Positions 9,069-18,004 of a stretch of 64,000 nt of DNA are shown in pieces; the stretch's first letter is position 1; the number at the start of each line of letters is the position of its first letter. Source of the DNA: Paracoccaceae bacterium. Its GTDB lineage: Bacteria > Pseudomonadota > Alphaproteobacteria > Rhodobacterales > Rhodobacteraceae. The DNA is taken from assembly GCA_017510335.1 (NCBI GenBank), contig JAFWNM010000016.1, positions 1 to 64,000 of the forward strand, read 5' to 3'. The notes below the pieces were generated by a model that did no database searches, was not told the DNA's origin, and saw only the letters and a list, made by a program, of their open reading frames with translations. The translations under genes were made by a program, and so were the position numbers.

Positions 9069-9952
9069 TGTCCGGGACCGGAGCAGGTGGCGCGGCACCA
9101 CGTTTTGACCGGGTTTTGGTGGTGGACTGGTCCGCCAATTCCACCCCCAAACGCGGCGCGGATTCGATTTGGATTGGCACTGCGGGGGCAGGGGGCGGCG
9201 TACCTGAAAACCTGGCGACGCGGGCGCAGGCCATGGACATGTTGCGCCTGCACATCAATGCGGGATTGGCTGCAGGCGCGCGCATTTTGGTGGCGTTTGA
9301 CATCGGGTTCGGGTTCCCGCGCGGGTTTGCGCAGCACCTGACAGGACAGGCCAGTGCGCTGGCCGTCTGGGACTGGCTGGCGCGGCATATCACCGATGAC
9401 GCACGCAACGGGAATAACCGCTTCGAGGTGGCGGCCGAAATCAACCGCAAGTTTCCCGGGACAGGCCCGTTCTGGGGCCGGCCTTCGGGGCGCGATTTGC
9501 CTGATCTGCCGGAAAAAGGCACTGCGCGACATGGGCACGGACTGGCAGAGTTGCGCGCCGCCGAAGCGCTGTGTTCGGGGGCGCACCCGATGTGGAAGCT
9601 TTATACCACTGGTTCTGTCGGGTCACAAAGCCTGCTGGGCATGGCGCATCTGGCAGCCTTGCGCGCGGATTACGGGGATGCGCTGGCCGTGTGGCCCATG
9701 CAGGGGGCAGATGCGCCAGTTGTGCTGGTGGAAACCTACCTGTCGTTGATTGATGCCGCAGTGCGTGTGGCGCAGGGATATTCCTGCAAGGACGCGGCAC
9801 AAGTGGATTTGCTGGCGCGTGCGCTGCACAAGTCCGATATGGCAGCGCTGTTTGCGCCAGACGCCGCGCCCGACATTTTGCGCGAGGAGGGCTGGATATT
9901 GGGCGCGGGGCATTCGGCGGCCCTGTTGCGGGCGCTGAACGCACCGGACTGA
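9065..9952 (+). CDS. Predicted RNase-H-fold protein coupled to mobA (DUF429-like)
   Basis: A 295-residue cytoplasmic protein of unknown function. Acidic positions spaced as in an RNase H / RuvC-type fold can be seen: VVDWSAN (Asp21), VAFDIGFGFP (Asp79), LVETYLSLI (Glu223) and KDAAQVDLLARAL (Asp243 and Asp248), which recalls DUF429 proteins. It overlaps the mobA stop by 4 bp, so its work is probably linked to molybdopterin guanine dinucleotide formation. Proteins of this kind are sometimes labelled as molybdopterin guanine dinucleotide synthesis factors by position only. MobB, the usual partner of MobA, has no P-loop counterpart here. Confidence 0.6.
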   Translation: MMSGTGAGGAAPRFDRVLVVDWSANSTPKRGADSIWIGTAGAGGGVPENLATRAQAMDMLRLHINAGLAAGARILVAFDIGFGFPRGFAQHLTGQASALAVWDWLARHITDDARNGNNRFEVAAEINRKFPGTGPFWGRPSGRDLPDLPEKGTARHGHGLAELRAAEALCSGAHPMWKLYTTGSVGSQSLLGMAHLAALRADYGDALAVWPMQGADAPVVLVETYLSLIDAAVRVAQGYSCKDAAQVDLLARALHKSDMAALFAPDAAPDILREEGWILGAGHSAALLRALNAPD

Positions 9953-9955
9953 AAA

Positions 9956-10027
9956 GGGGCCGCGTGAGGCCCCGCCCACCCACCCCGCCGGGCACATCAT
10001 GTGCCCGGCTAGGCCACACGCGGCCCC
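9956..10027. repeat. Nested double palindrome, probable terminator-like structure
   Basis: An outer 11-bp repeat GGGGCCGCGTG (9956-9966) and CACGCGGCCCC (10017-10027) encloses an almost perfect 23-base palindrome at 9987-10009 (arm GCCGGGCACAT, one-base centre). It starts 3 bp after the mobA-operon stop. There is no T run, so an intrinsic terminator of standard form is not supported. It could be a 3' stabilising or attenuating structure. Confidence 0.65.
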
Positions 10028-10183
10028 TGATGCGCGCGCCACCTGCGGTTCTTCTGTTGCCATGGGCGCGGAAATTGGCATGAAAACGCCCCATTGTCGC
10101 GGTTATGTCCCGCCGCTACCCCATTCTTGCCCGATTTGCCCGTGATGAAGGGCTAGTGTAAACTGGTGATACGGGGCGTGATG

Positions 10184-11089
10184 ATGGACAGACTGACCGA
10201 GATGGAAGCCTTTGCCACGGTGGTGGATCAGGGCGGATTCACTGACGCCGCGCGGAAGATGGGGATTTCGAAATCGGCAGTGTCCAAGCATGTTTCCGCG
10301 CTGGAAGCCCGGCTTGGGGCGCGATTGCTGAACCGCACCACGCGGCGCGTCAGTCCCACTGATATTGGCCTTGCCTATTATGATCGTGCGCGGCGTGTGC
10401 TGAATGATGCGGGTGAGGCAGACAATCTTGTTACATCAATGCAGTCTGCGCCGTCGGGAATATTGCGCATTGCGGTCCCTACGGATTTCGGCGCCACCCA
10501 TGTGTCGCCTTTGTTGGGCGAGTTTCTGGAGCGTTACCCTGATGTATCGGTCAATATGGTGTTGAAGAACCGCTATGTCGAACTGATCTCCGAAGGGTTT
10601 GATCTGGCCATCCGCATGGGTGACCTGGACGATAGCAGCCTGCGCGCGCGCAAGATTTGTGAAACGACACAACGCCTTATCGCCTCGCCATCGTATTTGG
10701 CAGAGCATGGACAGCCCACACGCATTGACGACCTGAACGATCACCGTTTGCTGTATTATTCGCATAATGCTGCCAGTTCGGTCTGGCGTATCATGGCCCC
10801 GTCAGGCGAGGTGCGTCAGGTGCGTTCGGCCACATGGTTTTCTGTGAATGACGGACAATCCTTGTTGAATGCGGCTGTGAACGGGCTGGGAATCGCGTAT
10901 CTGCCCAGTTTTCTGTATGCGCAGGCCATGAAAAACGGGTTGGTTCAGGATGTCATCCCTGACCTGCCGCGTGATGTTCAGGGCATGCATGCGGTGTTCC
11001 CTGCCGGGCGCTATACCCAACCGAAGGTGCGCGCGCTGATCGATTACCTTGTCGAGAAGCTGGGCAAACGCAACGGGAATGAATGGTAA
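10184..11089 (+). CDS. LysR-family transcriptional regulator
   Basis: A single LysR protein of about 302 residues. The N-terminal winged helix-turn-helix MEAFATVVDQGGFTDAARKM followed by SKSAVSKHVSALEARLG is clear, as is the linker and a substrate-binding-like effector domain from about residue 90. The subfamily looks like the PA-group LysR close to DmlR or AaeR types (NRTTRRVSPTDIGLAYYDR). ATG 10184 is chosen; a GTG at 10166 and an ATG at 10181 are also in frame. No obvious target gene is adjacent, since rlmH-rsfS point toward it. Confidence 0.85.
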   Translation: MDRLTEMEAFATVVDQGGFTDAARKMGISKSAVSKHVSALEARLGARLLNRTTRRVSPTDIGLAYYDRARRVLNDAGEADNLVTSMQSAPSGILRIAVPTDFGATHVSPLLGEFLERYPDVSVNMVLKNRYVELISEGFDLAIRMGDLDDSSLRARKICETTQRLIASPSYLAEHGQPTRIDDLNDHRLLYYSHNAASSVWRIMAPSGEVRQVRSATWFSVNDGQSLLNAAVNGLGIAYLPSFLYAQAMKNGLVQDVIPDLPRDVQGMHAVFPAGRYTQPKVRALIDYLVEKLGKRNGNEW

Positions 11090-11136
11090 GGGCTGTGGCC
11101 CGCACGTTTTTTGCGTCAGCGCGCGCCCAGGGTGTT

Positions 11137-11607
11137 TCAGTCGCGGTGGTAGGGACTTCCGGACAGAATTGTTGCAGCGCGATATAGCTGTTCTGACAGC
11201 ATGACGCGGGCCAGCATATGGGGCCAGACCATGGCCCCGAAGGACAGCAGTTTGTGCGATCTTGCCCGAAATTCGGGGTCCAGCCCGTCCGCGCCGCCAA
11301 TAACAAACGCCATGTCGCTGATGCCTGCATCGCGCCGTGCGGCAATATACGCCGCAAATTCGCGTGATGACAGGACGGGGCCGCGTTCATCCAGCGCGAC
11401 CATTTCGGCGCCGGCAGGAAGGGCACGATCCAGCAGTTTCGCCTGTTCGGCGGCTGTCGTGGCCTTGCGGTCATCAAGTTGGTGTTCCAGACAGGGACCA
11501 AGTGACAGGGCGCGACCTGTGCGGTCAAAGCGCGCAAGATAGTCATCTATCAATGCGCGTTCCGGTCCCTTTCGTATGCGCCCGATGGCGCAGATATGCA
11601 GGCGCAT
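11137..11607 (-). CDS. rlmH: 23S rRNA pseudouridine-1915 N3-methyltransferase RlmH
   Basis: SPOUT-fold methyltransferase that methylates pseudouridine 1915 of 23S rRNA on the assembled ribosome. It opens MRLHICAIGRIRKGPERALI and shows the SPOUT knot segments ALDERG, FVIGGADGL and LSFGAMVWPHMLARVMLSEQLYRA. The 156-residue length is standard. The ATG shares its A with the rsfS stop (TGATG), so it is coupled to rsfS, the usual gene pair. Confidence 0.95.
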   Translation of the reverse strand: MRLHICAIGRIRKGPERALIDDYLARFDRTGRALSLGPCLEHQLDDRKATTAAEQAKLLDRALPAGAEMVALDERGPVLSSREFAAYIAARRDAGISDMAFVIGGADGLDPEFRARSHKLLSFGAMVWPHMLARVMLSEQLYRAATILSGSPYHRD

Positions 11608-12059
11608 CAGGTGGCGGGCACAAGGCCTGCATCCTGCCACATCTTTTCGAGCTGGTAGAATTCCCGCACTTCAGGGCGGAAGATATGCACAACGACATCA
11701 CCTGTGTCGATAAGCACCCAATCCCCAGTTTCCTTGCCTTCGACGCGGGCGGTCAGGCGATAGGTTTCTTTCAGCCGGTCCATAAGTTTTTGGGCCATAG
11801 CCGCCACTTGCCGCGTGGAGCGACCGGATGCCACAACCATATGATCGGCCATGGCCGATTTCGACCGCAGGTCGATGGTAACAATGTCTTCGGCTTTATC
11901 ATCGTCAAGCGAGGTCAGAACCAGTTCCAGAAGCGCATCACTGCTTAAGGTGGCAGGTGCCGAGGGTGCCGTGCGGGCCGCTAAAGCGGTAGGTTCTGTG
12001 GTAGACAGAGAACTGTCCTCCTGATGTGTAAAAAGTTGACCACCCCAATTTAACACCAT
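11607..12059 (-). CDS. rsfS: Ribosomal silencing factor RsfS (Iojap/YbeB)
   Basis: Binds uL14 on the 50S subunit and blocks subunit joining under starvation. The RsfS core is present: ELVLTSLDDDKAEDIVTIDL, the SAMADHMVVASGRSTRQV motif, and GDWVLIDTGDVVVHIFRPEVREFY followed by LEKMW. The start is uncertain. ATG 12059 gives 150 residues but has no ribosome site, while AGGAGG lies 8 nt before an in-frame CTG at 12008, which would give a 133-residue product beginning just before the Ser/Thr-rich N-terminus. It overlaps rlmH. Confidence 0.92.
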   Translation of the reverse strand: MVLNWGGQLFTHQEDSSLSTTEPTALAARTAPSAPATLSSDALLELVLTSLDDDKAEDIVTIDLRSKSAMADHMVVASGRSTRQVAAMAQKLMDRLKETYRLTARVEGKETGDWVLIDTGDVVVHIFRPEVREFYQLEKMWQDAGLVPAT

Positions 12060-12150
12060 GCTGGTGGTTTCTCAATCATGCAGATGGCCCGATGGCGGCG
12101 ATACGGTCACTTTTTGCGTAGAAATTGCACGAGCCATCAAGCGTGAAGCG

Positions 12151-12179
12151 TTGCTTACGGTTTGATTCGGGCGTATGAC
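12151..12179 (+). promoter_or_regulatory. Possible leuC promoter
   Basis: TTGCTT and TATGAC are separated by 17 bp, about 170 bp before the leuC start in the rsfS/leuC divergent region. An alternative TTGACA at about 12199 lacks a good -10. No leader peptide with a leucine run and no riboswitch was seen in 12060-12346. Confidence 0.3.
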
Positions 12180-12346
12180 AACGGCCATGAAACGGTATTT
12201 TGACATGACAGACCATGCGCGCCTGCCGCAACGCTTTCAGCGTGAAAACCGGTCTGTGCTGGCACGACTGCGCTGATCTGCCCTTTCCAGCCTTTGGGCT
12301 GCCCCTTTCAGCACCGCCAATTCCCTTGATTGCAAGAGAGATCGCC

Positions 12347-13774
12347 ATGACTGTAGCCAAAACCCTCTATGATAAAATATGGGATGCCCATGTTGTCCAT
12401 CAGGACAAGGACGGCACCTGCCTGCTGTATATCGACCGTCATCTGGTCCATGAAGTGACCAGCCCGCAAGCCTTCGAGGGGCTGCGCATGACGGGCCGCA
12501 CTGTGCGGGCGCCGGAAAAAACCATTGCCGTGCCAGACCATAACGTGCCCACCACACCGGACCGTGAAAACGGCATTGAAAACCCTGAATCCCGTATTCA
12601 GGTGGATGCGCTGGACAAGAACGCGCGTGAATTCGGGGTGAACTACTACCCCGTGAACGATATTCGTCAGGGCATTGTGCATATCGTAGGGCCGGAACAG
12701 GGCTGGACACTGCCGGGCATGACGGTTGTTTGCGGCGACAGCCACACGGCGACACATGGCGCATTCGGGGCGCTTGCGCACGGGATTGGCACATCGGAAG
12801 TGGAACATGTTCTGGCCACGCAAACGCTGATCCAGCAAAAATCCAGGAATATGAAGGTGGAAATCACCGGTTCCCTGCGCCCCGGCGTGACCGCCAAGGA
12901 TATTACCCTGTCGGTGATCGGGGTGACTGGCACGGCTGGCGGCACCGGCTATGTGATTGAATATTGCGGGCAGGCCATTCGTGAACTGTCGATGGAAGGG
13001 CGCATGACCGTGTGCAACATGGCCATCGAGGGCGGCGCGCGTGCGGGCCTGATCGCGCCGGATGAAAAGACTTTCGCCTATGTGCAGGGCCGCCCGCATG
13101 CCCCCAAAGGCGCGCAATGGGATGCGGCACTTGCGTGGTGGAAAACCCTGCAATCGGATGAAGACGCGCATTGGGACAAGGTTATCACCCTGCGCGGCGA
13201 AGACATTGCGCCAGTTGTGACATGGGGCACCAGCCCCGAAGATGTGCTGCCCATTACCGCAAGCGTTCCCGCCGCCGAAGATTTCAGCGGGGGCAAGGTC
13301 GATGCTGTGCGCCGCGCGCTGGACTATATGGGCCTGAAGCCCGGCCAGAAACTGACCGATATCGAAATTGACACTGTGTTTATCGGGTCATGCACCAATG
13401 GCCGGATCGAGGATTTGCGCGCCGCTGCGGCCATTCTGAAGGACAAGAAAATCAAGTCTGGGCTGCGGGCCATGGTTGTGCCCGGTTCCGGTCTGGTGCG
13501 TGCGCAGGCCGAAGAAGAAGGGCTGGCGCAAATTTTCATTGATGCCGGTTTTGAATGGCGCCTTGCGGGTTGTTCCATGTGTCTGGCGATGAACCCTGAC
13601 CAGTTGTCGCCGGGCGAACGCTGCGCGGCCACGTCCAACCGCAATTTCGAAGGGCGTCAGGGTCGTGGCGGGCGCACACATCTTATGTCGCCTGCGATGG
13701 CTGCCGCTGCGGCGATCACGGGCCGTTTGACGGATGTGCGTGAACTGACGGGCGAGCCGGTTCTGACCGGGTGA
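12347..13774 (+). CDS. leuC: 3-isopropylmalate dehydratase large subunit
   Basis: Aconitase-fold subunit carrying the 4Fe-4S cluster; with LeuD it isomerises 2- to 3-isopropylmalate in leucine synthesis. Seen: [42 protein letters not shown] with one cluster Cys, and [12 protein letters not shown] with the other two. The start at 12347 ([17 protein letters not shown]) has AAGAGAG upstream and gives 475 residues, as expected; the longer frame to 12215 is not typical. The stop overlaps the next gene's GTG in GTGA. The partner leuD comes 1.4 kb later with an unrelated gene in between. Confidence 0.97.
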   Translation: MTVAKTLYDKIWDAHVVHQDKDGTCLLYIDRHLVHEVTSPQAFEGLRMTGRTVRAPEKTIAVPDHNVPTTPDRENGIENPESRIQVDALDKNAREFGVNYYPVNDIRQGIVHIVGPEQGWTLPGMTVVCGDSHTATHGAFGALAHGIGTSEVEHVLATQTLIQQKSRNMKVEITGSLRPGVTAKDITLSVIGVTGTAGGTGYVIEYCGQAIRELSMEGRMTVCNMAIEGGARAGLIAPDEKTFAYVQGRPHAPKGAQWDAALAWWKTLQSDEDAHWDKVITLRGEDIAPVVTWGTSPEDVLPITASVPAAEDFSGGKVDAVRRALDYMGLKPGQKLTDIEIDTVFIGSCTNGRIEDLRAAAAILKDKKIKSGLRAMVVPGSGLVRAQAEEEGLAQIFIDAGFEWRLAGCSMCLAMNPDQLSPGERCAATSNRNFEGRQGRGGRTHLMSPAMAAAAAITGRLTDVRELTGEPVLTG

Positions 13775-15138
13775 GTCAGGTGTCACGCATCGGGCCGCGC
13801 CCGCGCGTTCTGGTAATTGCCGAAGCCGCTAACCCTGAATGGGTTAGCGTGCCCCTTGTGGGGTGGCAGATTGCCAGCGCGCTGCGGCGGGTGGCTGATG
13901 TGCATCTGGTTACGCAGGTGCGCAACCGTGATGCAGTTCTGCGTGCCGGTCTGGTCGAAGGGCAGGATTTCACGGCCATCGACAGCGAAGCGCTGGCGCG
14001 GCCCGTCTGGGCATTGGCGTCATGGCTGCGTATGGGCGAAGGGAAGGGCTGGACAATGCTGACCGCGCTTGCCTCGCTCAGCTATCCTTATTTCGAACGG
14101 CTGGTGTGGAAGCAATTTGGCGCGGCCATTCGGTCCGGGCATTATGACATTGTGCACCGCGTCACCCCCCTAAGCCCGACGGCAAACAGTTCGTTGGCCG
14201 CAAAATGTGCGCGTGCGGGGGTGCCTTTCGTGTTGGGTCCGCTGAATGGCGGTGTGCCCTGGCCTGCAGGGTTCGACGCAGAACGCAGACGCGAACGCGA
14301 ATGGCTGTCCTATGTGCGCGGCCTGTATCGTCTGTTGCCGGGGCGGACGCGCATGTTGCGAAATACTGCCGCGCTTATCGCCGGATCGCGCCATACCCTG
14401 ACTGAATTGGGGACCGATGGGCAGGAACGGGGCGTCTATATCCCTGAAAACGGTGTGACCCCGGATGCGTTGGGCACCCCCACCCTTCAGGATATTTCAG
14501 GCCCGTTGCGGTGTTGCTTTGTTGGCAGGCTGGTGCCCTATAAAGGGCCTGACATGCTGATTGAAGCGCTGTTGCCGCTGTTGCAGGCCGGGCGCGTGAC
14601 ACTTGATATTGTGGGAAATGGCCCGCTGGAACAAACCCTGCGCCAGATGGTGCAGGACAACGCGCTGGAAGGGGCCGTTACCTTGCATGGCTGGCTGGAC
14701 CATTCCGGTGTGGGTGCGGTCCTGTCGCGTGCCAATTTGCTGACCTTTCCTTCGGTGCGGGAGTTCGGCGGTGGTGTCGTGGTGGAGGCCATGGCGCTGG
14801 GCGTTGTTCCCGTTGTGTGTGATTATGCAGGCCCCGGCGAACTGGTTACGGCCGGGACCGGCTTCAAGGTGCCGATGGCGGGCCGTTCCGAATTGATTGC
14901 CGCATTTCGCCAGACAGTGACGGCGATTTGTGACAACCCGCGGTCCCTGCCGCAAATGGGTGCGAATGCGCGCGATCTGGTCCGCACGCAGTTCACCTGG
15001 GCGCGCAAGGCCGACCAGATTGAGCAAGTCTATGAATGGATGACGGGCAAACGCGACACGCGCCCGCAGCCATTCCAAATTCAAACTGGCGACATGGCTG
15101 ATATGCCGCCATCCCATGCAATAATGAACGAAAGGTAG
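13771..15138 (+). CDS. GT4-type glycosyltransferase inside the leu operon
   Basis: A 455-residue GT-B glycosyltransferase using a nucleotide sugar; acceptor unknown. The C-terminal Glycos_transf_1 domain is clear: [34 protein letters not shown], and the retaining EX7E motif in [15 protein letters not shown], followed by [10 protein letters not shown]. The N-terminal half has [11 protein letters not shown], typical of GT4 enzymes of surface glycans. It begins at a GTG overlapping the leuC stop by 4 bp and ends directly before the leuD ATG, so it should be co-expressed with leucine biosynthesis. This arrangement has no obvious metabolic reason. Confidence 0.85.
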   Translation: MSQVSRIGPRPRVLVIAEAANPEWVSVPLVGWQIASALRRVADVHLVTQVRNRDAVLRAGLVEGQDFTAIDSEALARPVWALASWLRMGEGKGWTMLTALASLSYPYFERLVWKQFGAAIRSGHYDIVHRVTPLSPTANSSLAAKCARAGVPFVLGPLNGGVPWPAGFDAERRREREWLSYVRGLYRLLPGRTRMLRNTAALIAGSRHTLTELGTDGQERGVYIPENGVTPDALGTPTLQDISGPLRCCFVGRLVPYKGPDMLIEALLPLLQAGRVTLDIVGNGPLEQTLRQMVQDNALEGAVTLHGWLDHSGVGAVLSRANLLTFPSVREFGGGVVVEAMALGVVPVVCDYAGPGELVTAGTGFKVPMAGRSELIAAFRQTVTAICDNPRSLPQMGANARDLVRTQFTWARKADQIEQVYEWMTGKRDTRPQPFQIQTGDMADMPPSHAIMNER

Positions 15139-15750
15139 ATGACGATGGACAAATTCACCACGCTTTCCGGTGTTGCAGCGCCTATGCCGCTGGTCAATAT
15201 CGACACGGATATGATTATCCCCAAGCAGTTCCTGAAAACAATCCAGCGGTCAGGGCTGGGAAAAAACCTGTTTGACGAAATGCGTTTTGACGATAATGGC
15301 AATGAAATCCCGGATTTCGTTCTGAACCAGCCAGCTTATCGTCAGGCGCAAATCCTGGTCGCAGGTGATAATTTCGGCTGTGGGTCATCGCGCGAACATG
15401 CGCCTTGGGCGTTGCTGGATTTCGGCATTCGCTGTGTGATTTCCACCAGTTTTGCCGATATTTTCTATAATAACTGCTTCAAGAACGGCATCTTGCCGAT
15501 CGTCTTGCCGCAGGAACATGTTGATATTCTGATGGATGACGCCCGCAAGGGCGAGAATGCGCGCGTGTCCATCGACCTCGAATCGCAAACAGTGACCAGC
15601 GCGGACGGGCAGCAATTCAGCTTCGAGATTGACCCGTTCAAGAAGCATTGTTTGCTGAATGGTCTGGATGATATCGGCCTGACACTGGAAAAAGTATCTG
15701 CAATTGACAGCTTTGAGGCGCAGGCAAATCAGTCCCGTCCTTGGGTTTGA
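15139..15750 (+). CDS. leuD: 3-isopropylmalate dehydratase small subunit
   Basis: Swivel-domain subunit of isopropylmalate isomerase, partner of LeuC. Typical motifs: [36 protein letters not shown], and [18 protein letters not shown]. The length of 203 residues is normal. It starts at the base after the glycosyltransferase stop; ATG 15145 is an alternative two codons in. A strong terminator follows, ending the operon. Confidence 0.96.
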   Translation: MTMDKFTTLSGVAAPMPLVNIDTDMIIPKQFLKTIQRSGLGKNLFDEMRFDDNGNEIPDFVLNQPAYRQAQILVAGDNFGCGSSREHAPWALLDFGIRCVISTSFADIFYNNCFKNGILPIVLPQEHVDILMDDARKGENARVSIDLESQTVTSADGQQFSFEIDPFKKHCLLNGLDDIGLTLEKVSAIDSFEAQANQSRPWV

Positions 15751-15784
15751 TTACGCCATATCCAGAAGAATACGGCTTTTTACA

Positions 15785-15815
15785 GGCGGCACCCCCAGCG
15801 GGTGCCGCCTTTTTT
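15785..15815 (+). terminator. Terminator of the leuC-GT-leuD operon
   Basis: A 10-bp stem GGCGGCACCC/GGGTGCCGCC with loop CCAGC and a T6 run, 34 bp after the leuD stop. Confidence 0.93.
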
Positions 15816-16033
15816 CCTCAAATTTGATGCAAAGTCGCGACAGTTCGACCGTGAAATGGCCACAGCACTGCGCAATATTCAAAAGGGACTTGCTAGGATG
15901 GCGGAAAATGGGCAACTTTGTGGCAAAAATAAGGCGGGCGCTTCCAGACAAGCTGGAAATTTCGCGTTCTGTCGGAAACAAGCGCTCCGCATCGTCGGAA
16001 AAGCGCGGCATAAGGCAAGGTAGCAGGTCGTCC

Positions 16034-16876
16034 ATGTCCCAAGTGGCAAGCGCATTTCTGCGCGGGTTTTCGGTAGTCGTTCTTATTCTGGTGCCTGCAC
16101 TTCTTTTGCCCGGTATCTCGCCTGATATTTCGCAGGGCCTGACGCTAATTGCCTTGATTGCGGGGGTTGTGGTGGTGGTGGAATACACGGCCCGCCACCC
16201 CGGCCTTATCGAATTCCGTGATGCCAAACCATATAATCGGGGTCGGTTCGGCCTGTTATTCGCCATTGTGCTGGCCCTGACACTGATGCAGCGCGCTGTC
16301 AGTTTGCAAGAGGGGCAGCATGTCCCGCAAGTTGCGATGTGGTTGGGCATGGCGCTTGATTTCAATTTCAGCCCCGTTCGTATGCTGCGCGCCGCCCTGC
16401 CTGCTGGCTTGACGCTGGAACACGAAGCGAATGTTCAGGCTGCAGCGTCGGTGGCGTTTGTTCTGGCGCAAACTGGTCTGGTCGGGTTTCTGGCCGCAGT
16501 TTACCTGCGCTACTGGCCCAATCGTAGTTCTGTGTTGAATGTGTGGGTCAATTTGCCCAATTTTGACCCGACCAAAGGTATTGATGTTGTCCACCGTCTG
16601 GAACGGGAGGGGCAAATTAACATTTTGGTAGGGATTATCCTGCCATTCTCCTTGCCGGTCTTGCTGCATATTTCCAGCTTGCTGGTGCAACCCTTGACCC
16701 TTGAAACGCCGTTGTCACTGGTTTGGGGTGTCGCATTATGGGCCTTTGTGCCGGTCAGTCTGGTCATGCGCGGGGTTGCAATGTATCGGGTTGCGCAGCT
16801 TATTCGCGTGCAGCGTCGGCGTATCGCGGATGCAGAAGCCTCGGTGCCTTTGCCAGCGCGGTCTGCATATTCCTGA
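16034..16876 (+). CDS. Multi-spanning membrane protein of unknown function
   Basis: A 280-residue protein with about six hydrophobic segments, for example FSVVVLILVPALLLPGI, GLTLIALIAGVVVVV, FGLLFAIVLALTLMQ, VAFVLAQTGLVGFLAAVYL, ILVGIILPFSLPVLLHISSL and SLVWGVALWAFVPVSLVM, and a basic C-terminus. I do not recognise the family. The next gene overlaps its 3' end, so the two probably act together. ATG 16034 has AGG 8 nt upstream. An in-frame ATG at 15908 would add a 42-residue charged N-terminal extension and cannot be excluded. Confidence 0.65.
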   Translation: MSQVASAFLRGFSVVVLILVPALLLPGISPDISQGLTLIALIAGVVVVVEYTARHPGLIEFRDAKPYNRGRFGLLFAIVLALTLMQRAVSLQEGQHVPQVAMWLGMALDFNFSPVRMLRAALPAGLTLEHEANVQAAASVAFVLAQTGLVGFLAAVYLRYWPNRSSVLNVWVNLPNFDPTKGIDVVHRLEREGQINILVGIILPFSLPVLLHISSLLVQPLTLETPLSLVWGVALWAFVPVSLVMRGVAMYRVAQLIRVQRRRIADAEASVPLPARSAYS

Positions 16877-17988
16877 TCTGGGCGCTTGGGCCCAGCAGTG
16901 TTGCGGCCCAAGGTATAAGTCCAACCAACGATTTGCGCCTGGCTTTCTGGCGCGTGGATTTGGGCGGGCGTGGTCCGGGGCTTGCCTTGCGCGATGTTCT
17001 GGAAAATGCGCTCGCGCCTGCCGCCAAGGCAAGGTTGATTGCGCATGTCGCGCCCGATGTGCTGGTTCTGTCGGGGTTGGATCATGACCATGGCGATGTC
17101 ACCTTGCGCGCCTTTCGTGACCTGATCGCCAGCCATGGCCACATGATGACGCATGTGTTTGCGTTTCCGTCAAATGCGGGTGTGCGCACGGGGCTGGACA
17201 TGACGGGGGATGGTCGCAGCGCGGGACCGGATGACACCCAGGGGTATGGTGAATTCGCGGGCCAGAAAGCGCTTGCCATCCTGTCGCGTTTTCCGGTTCT
17301 GCCCGATCATAGCCGTGACTTCAGCGAATTTCTTTGGCGCGATCTTCCCGACAACCTTAGTCCATATGGTGATAACGGGGACATGCCGGACCCTGCGCGA
17401 AATGCCCTGCAGCGGTTGTCCAGCACAGGGCATTGGGATGTCGCATTGGAAATTCCCGACCGGCGGCGGATGCATATGCTGGTGTATCAGGCTGGCCCGC
17501 CCGTGTTTGGGGGTGCCAGTGACCGGAACCTGCACCGCAACCATGACGAAACAGCGTTCTGGACGCATTTTCTGGACGGTGCTTTGCCCATGTCGCCACC
17601 GGACGCGCCCTTTGCCTTGTTGGGGGGAAGCAACCTTGACCCCTTGGACGGGGACGGAATGCAGCAAGCGATGCTAGATTTGCTGGCCCACCCCGCAGTG
17701 CAGGACCCGCGCCCTGCCAGTGACGGTGCAGTGCATGCAGCGCAGTCAGACATCAGCCGCGACCATCAGGGGCCACATGCGCAGGATACCGTATATTGGC
17801 CACAGGTTCCGGGGCCGGGCAACCTGCGCGTAAGTTATATTTTACCCGCAAGGGGCGTGAAGGTCACTGCGTCAGGGGTGTTCTGGCCCGTGCCGGATGC
17901 GCCGGAAGCTGCCTTGCTTGGCAACCCTGACGCGCCACCGACACGGCACAGGCTGGTCTGGGTGGATATCGACCCCAACAGCCTGTAG
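16738..17988 (+). CDS. Endonuclease/exonuclease/phosphatase-fold exported protein, apparently degenerate
   Basis: EEP (DNase I/sphingomyelinase-like) superfamily protein of about 416 residues with a signal-type segment SAVCIFLIWALGPSSVAAQ. Fold landmarks remain: GQKALAILSRFPV, PPVFGGASDRN, NLDPLDGDG and RHRLVWVDI. Several expected catalytic residues are replaced: the first-strand Asn position reads AFWRVDL, the GDxN motif reads GGSN (17623-17634), and the Arg-Val-Asp-Tyr motif reads RVSY (Ser at 17833). It may therefore be inactive. The start is uncertain because the frame overlaps the membrane gene by up to 139 bp and the signal peptide starts late. Confidence 0.7.
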   Translation: MGLCAGQSGHARGCNVSGCAAYSRAASAYRGCRSLGAFASAVCIFLIWALGPSSVAAQGISPTNDLRLAFWRVDLGGRGPGLALRDVLENALAPAAKARLIAHVAPDVLVLSGLDHDHGDVTLRAFRDLIASHGHMMTHVFAFPSNAGVRTGLDMTGDGRSAGPDDTQGYGEFAGQKALAILSRFPVLPDHSRDFSEFLWRDLPDNLSPYGDNGDMPDPARNALQRLSSTGHWDVALEIPDRRRMHMLVYQAGPPVFGGASDRNLHRNHDETAFWTHFLDGALPMSPPDAPFALLGGSNLDPLDGDGMQQAMLDLLAHPAVQDPRPASDGAVHAAQSDISRDHQGPHAQDTVYWPQVPGPGNLRVSYILPARGVKVTASGVFWPVPDAPEAALLGNPDAPPTRHRLVWVDIDPNSL

Positions 17989-18004
17989 CTGCCCGCTTGG
18001 GCGC

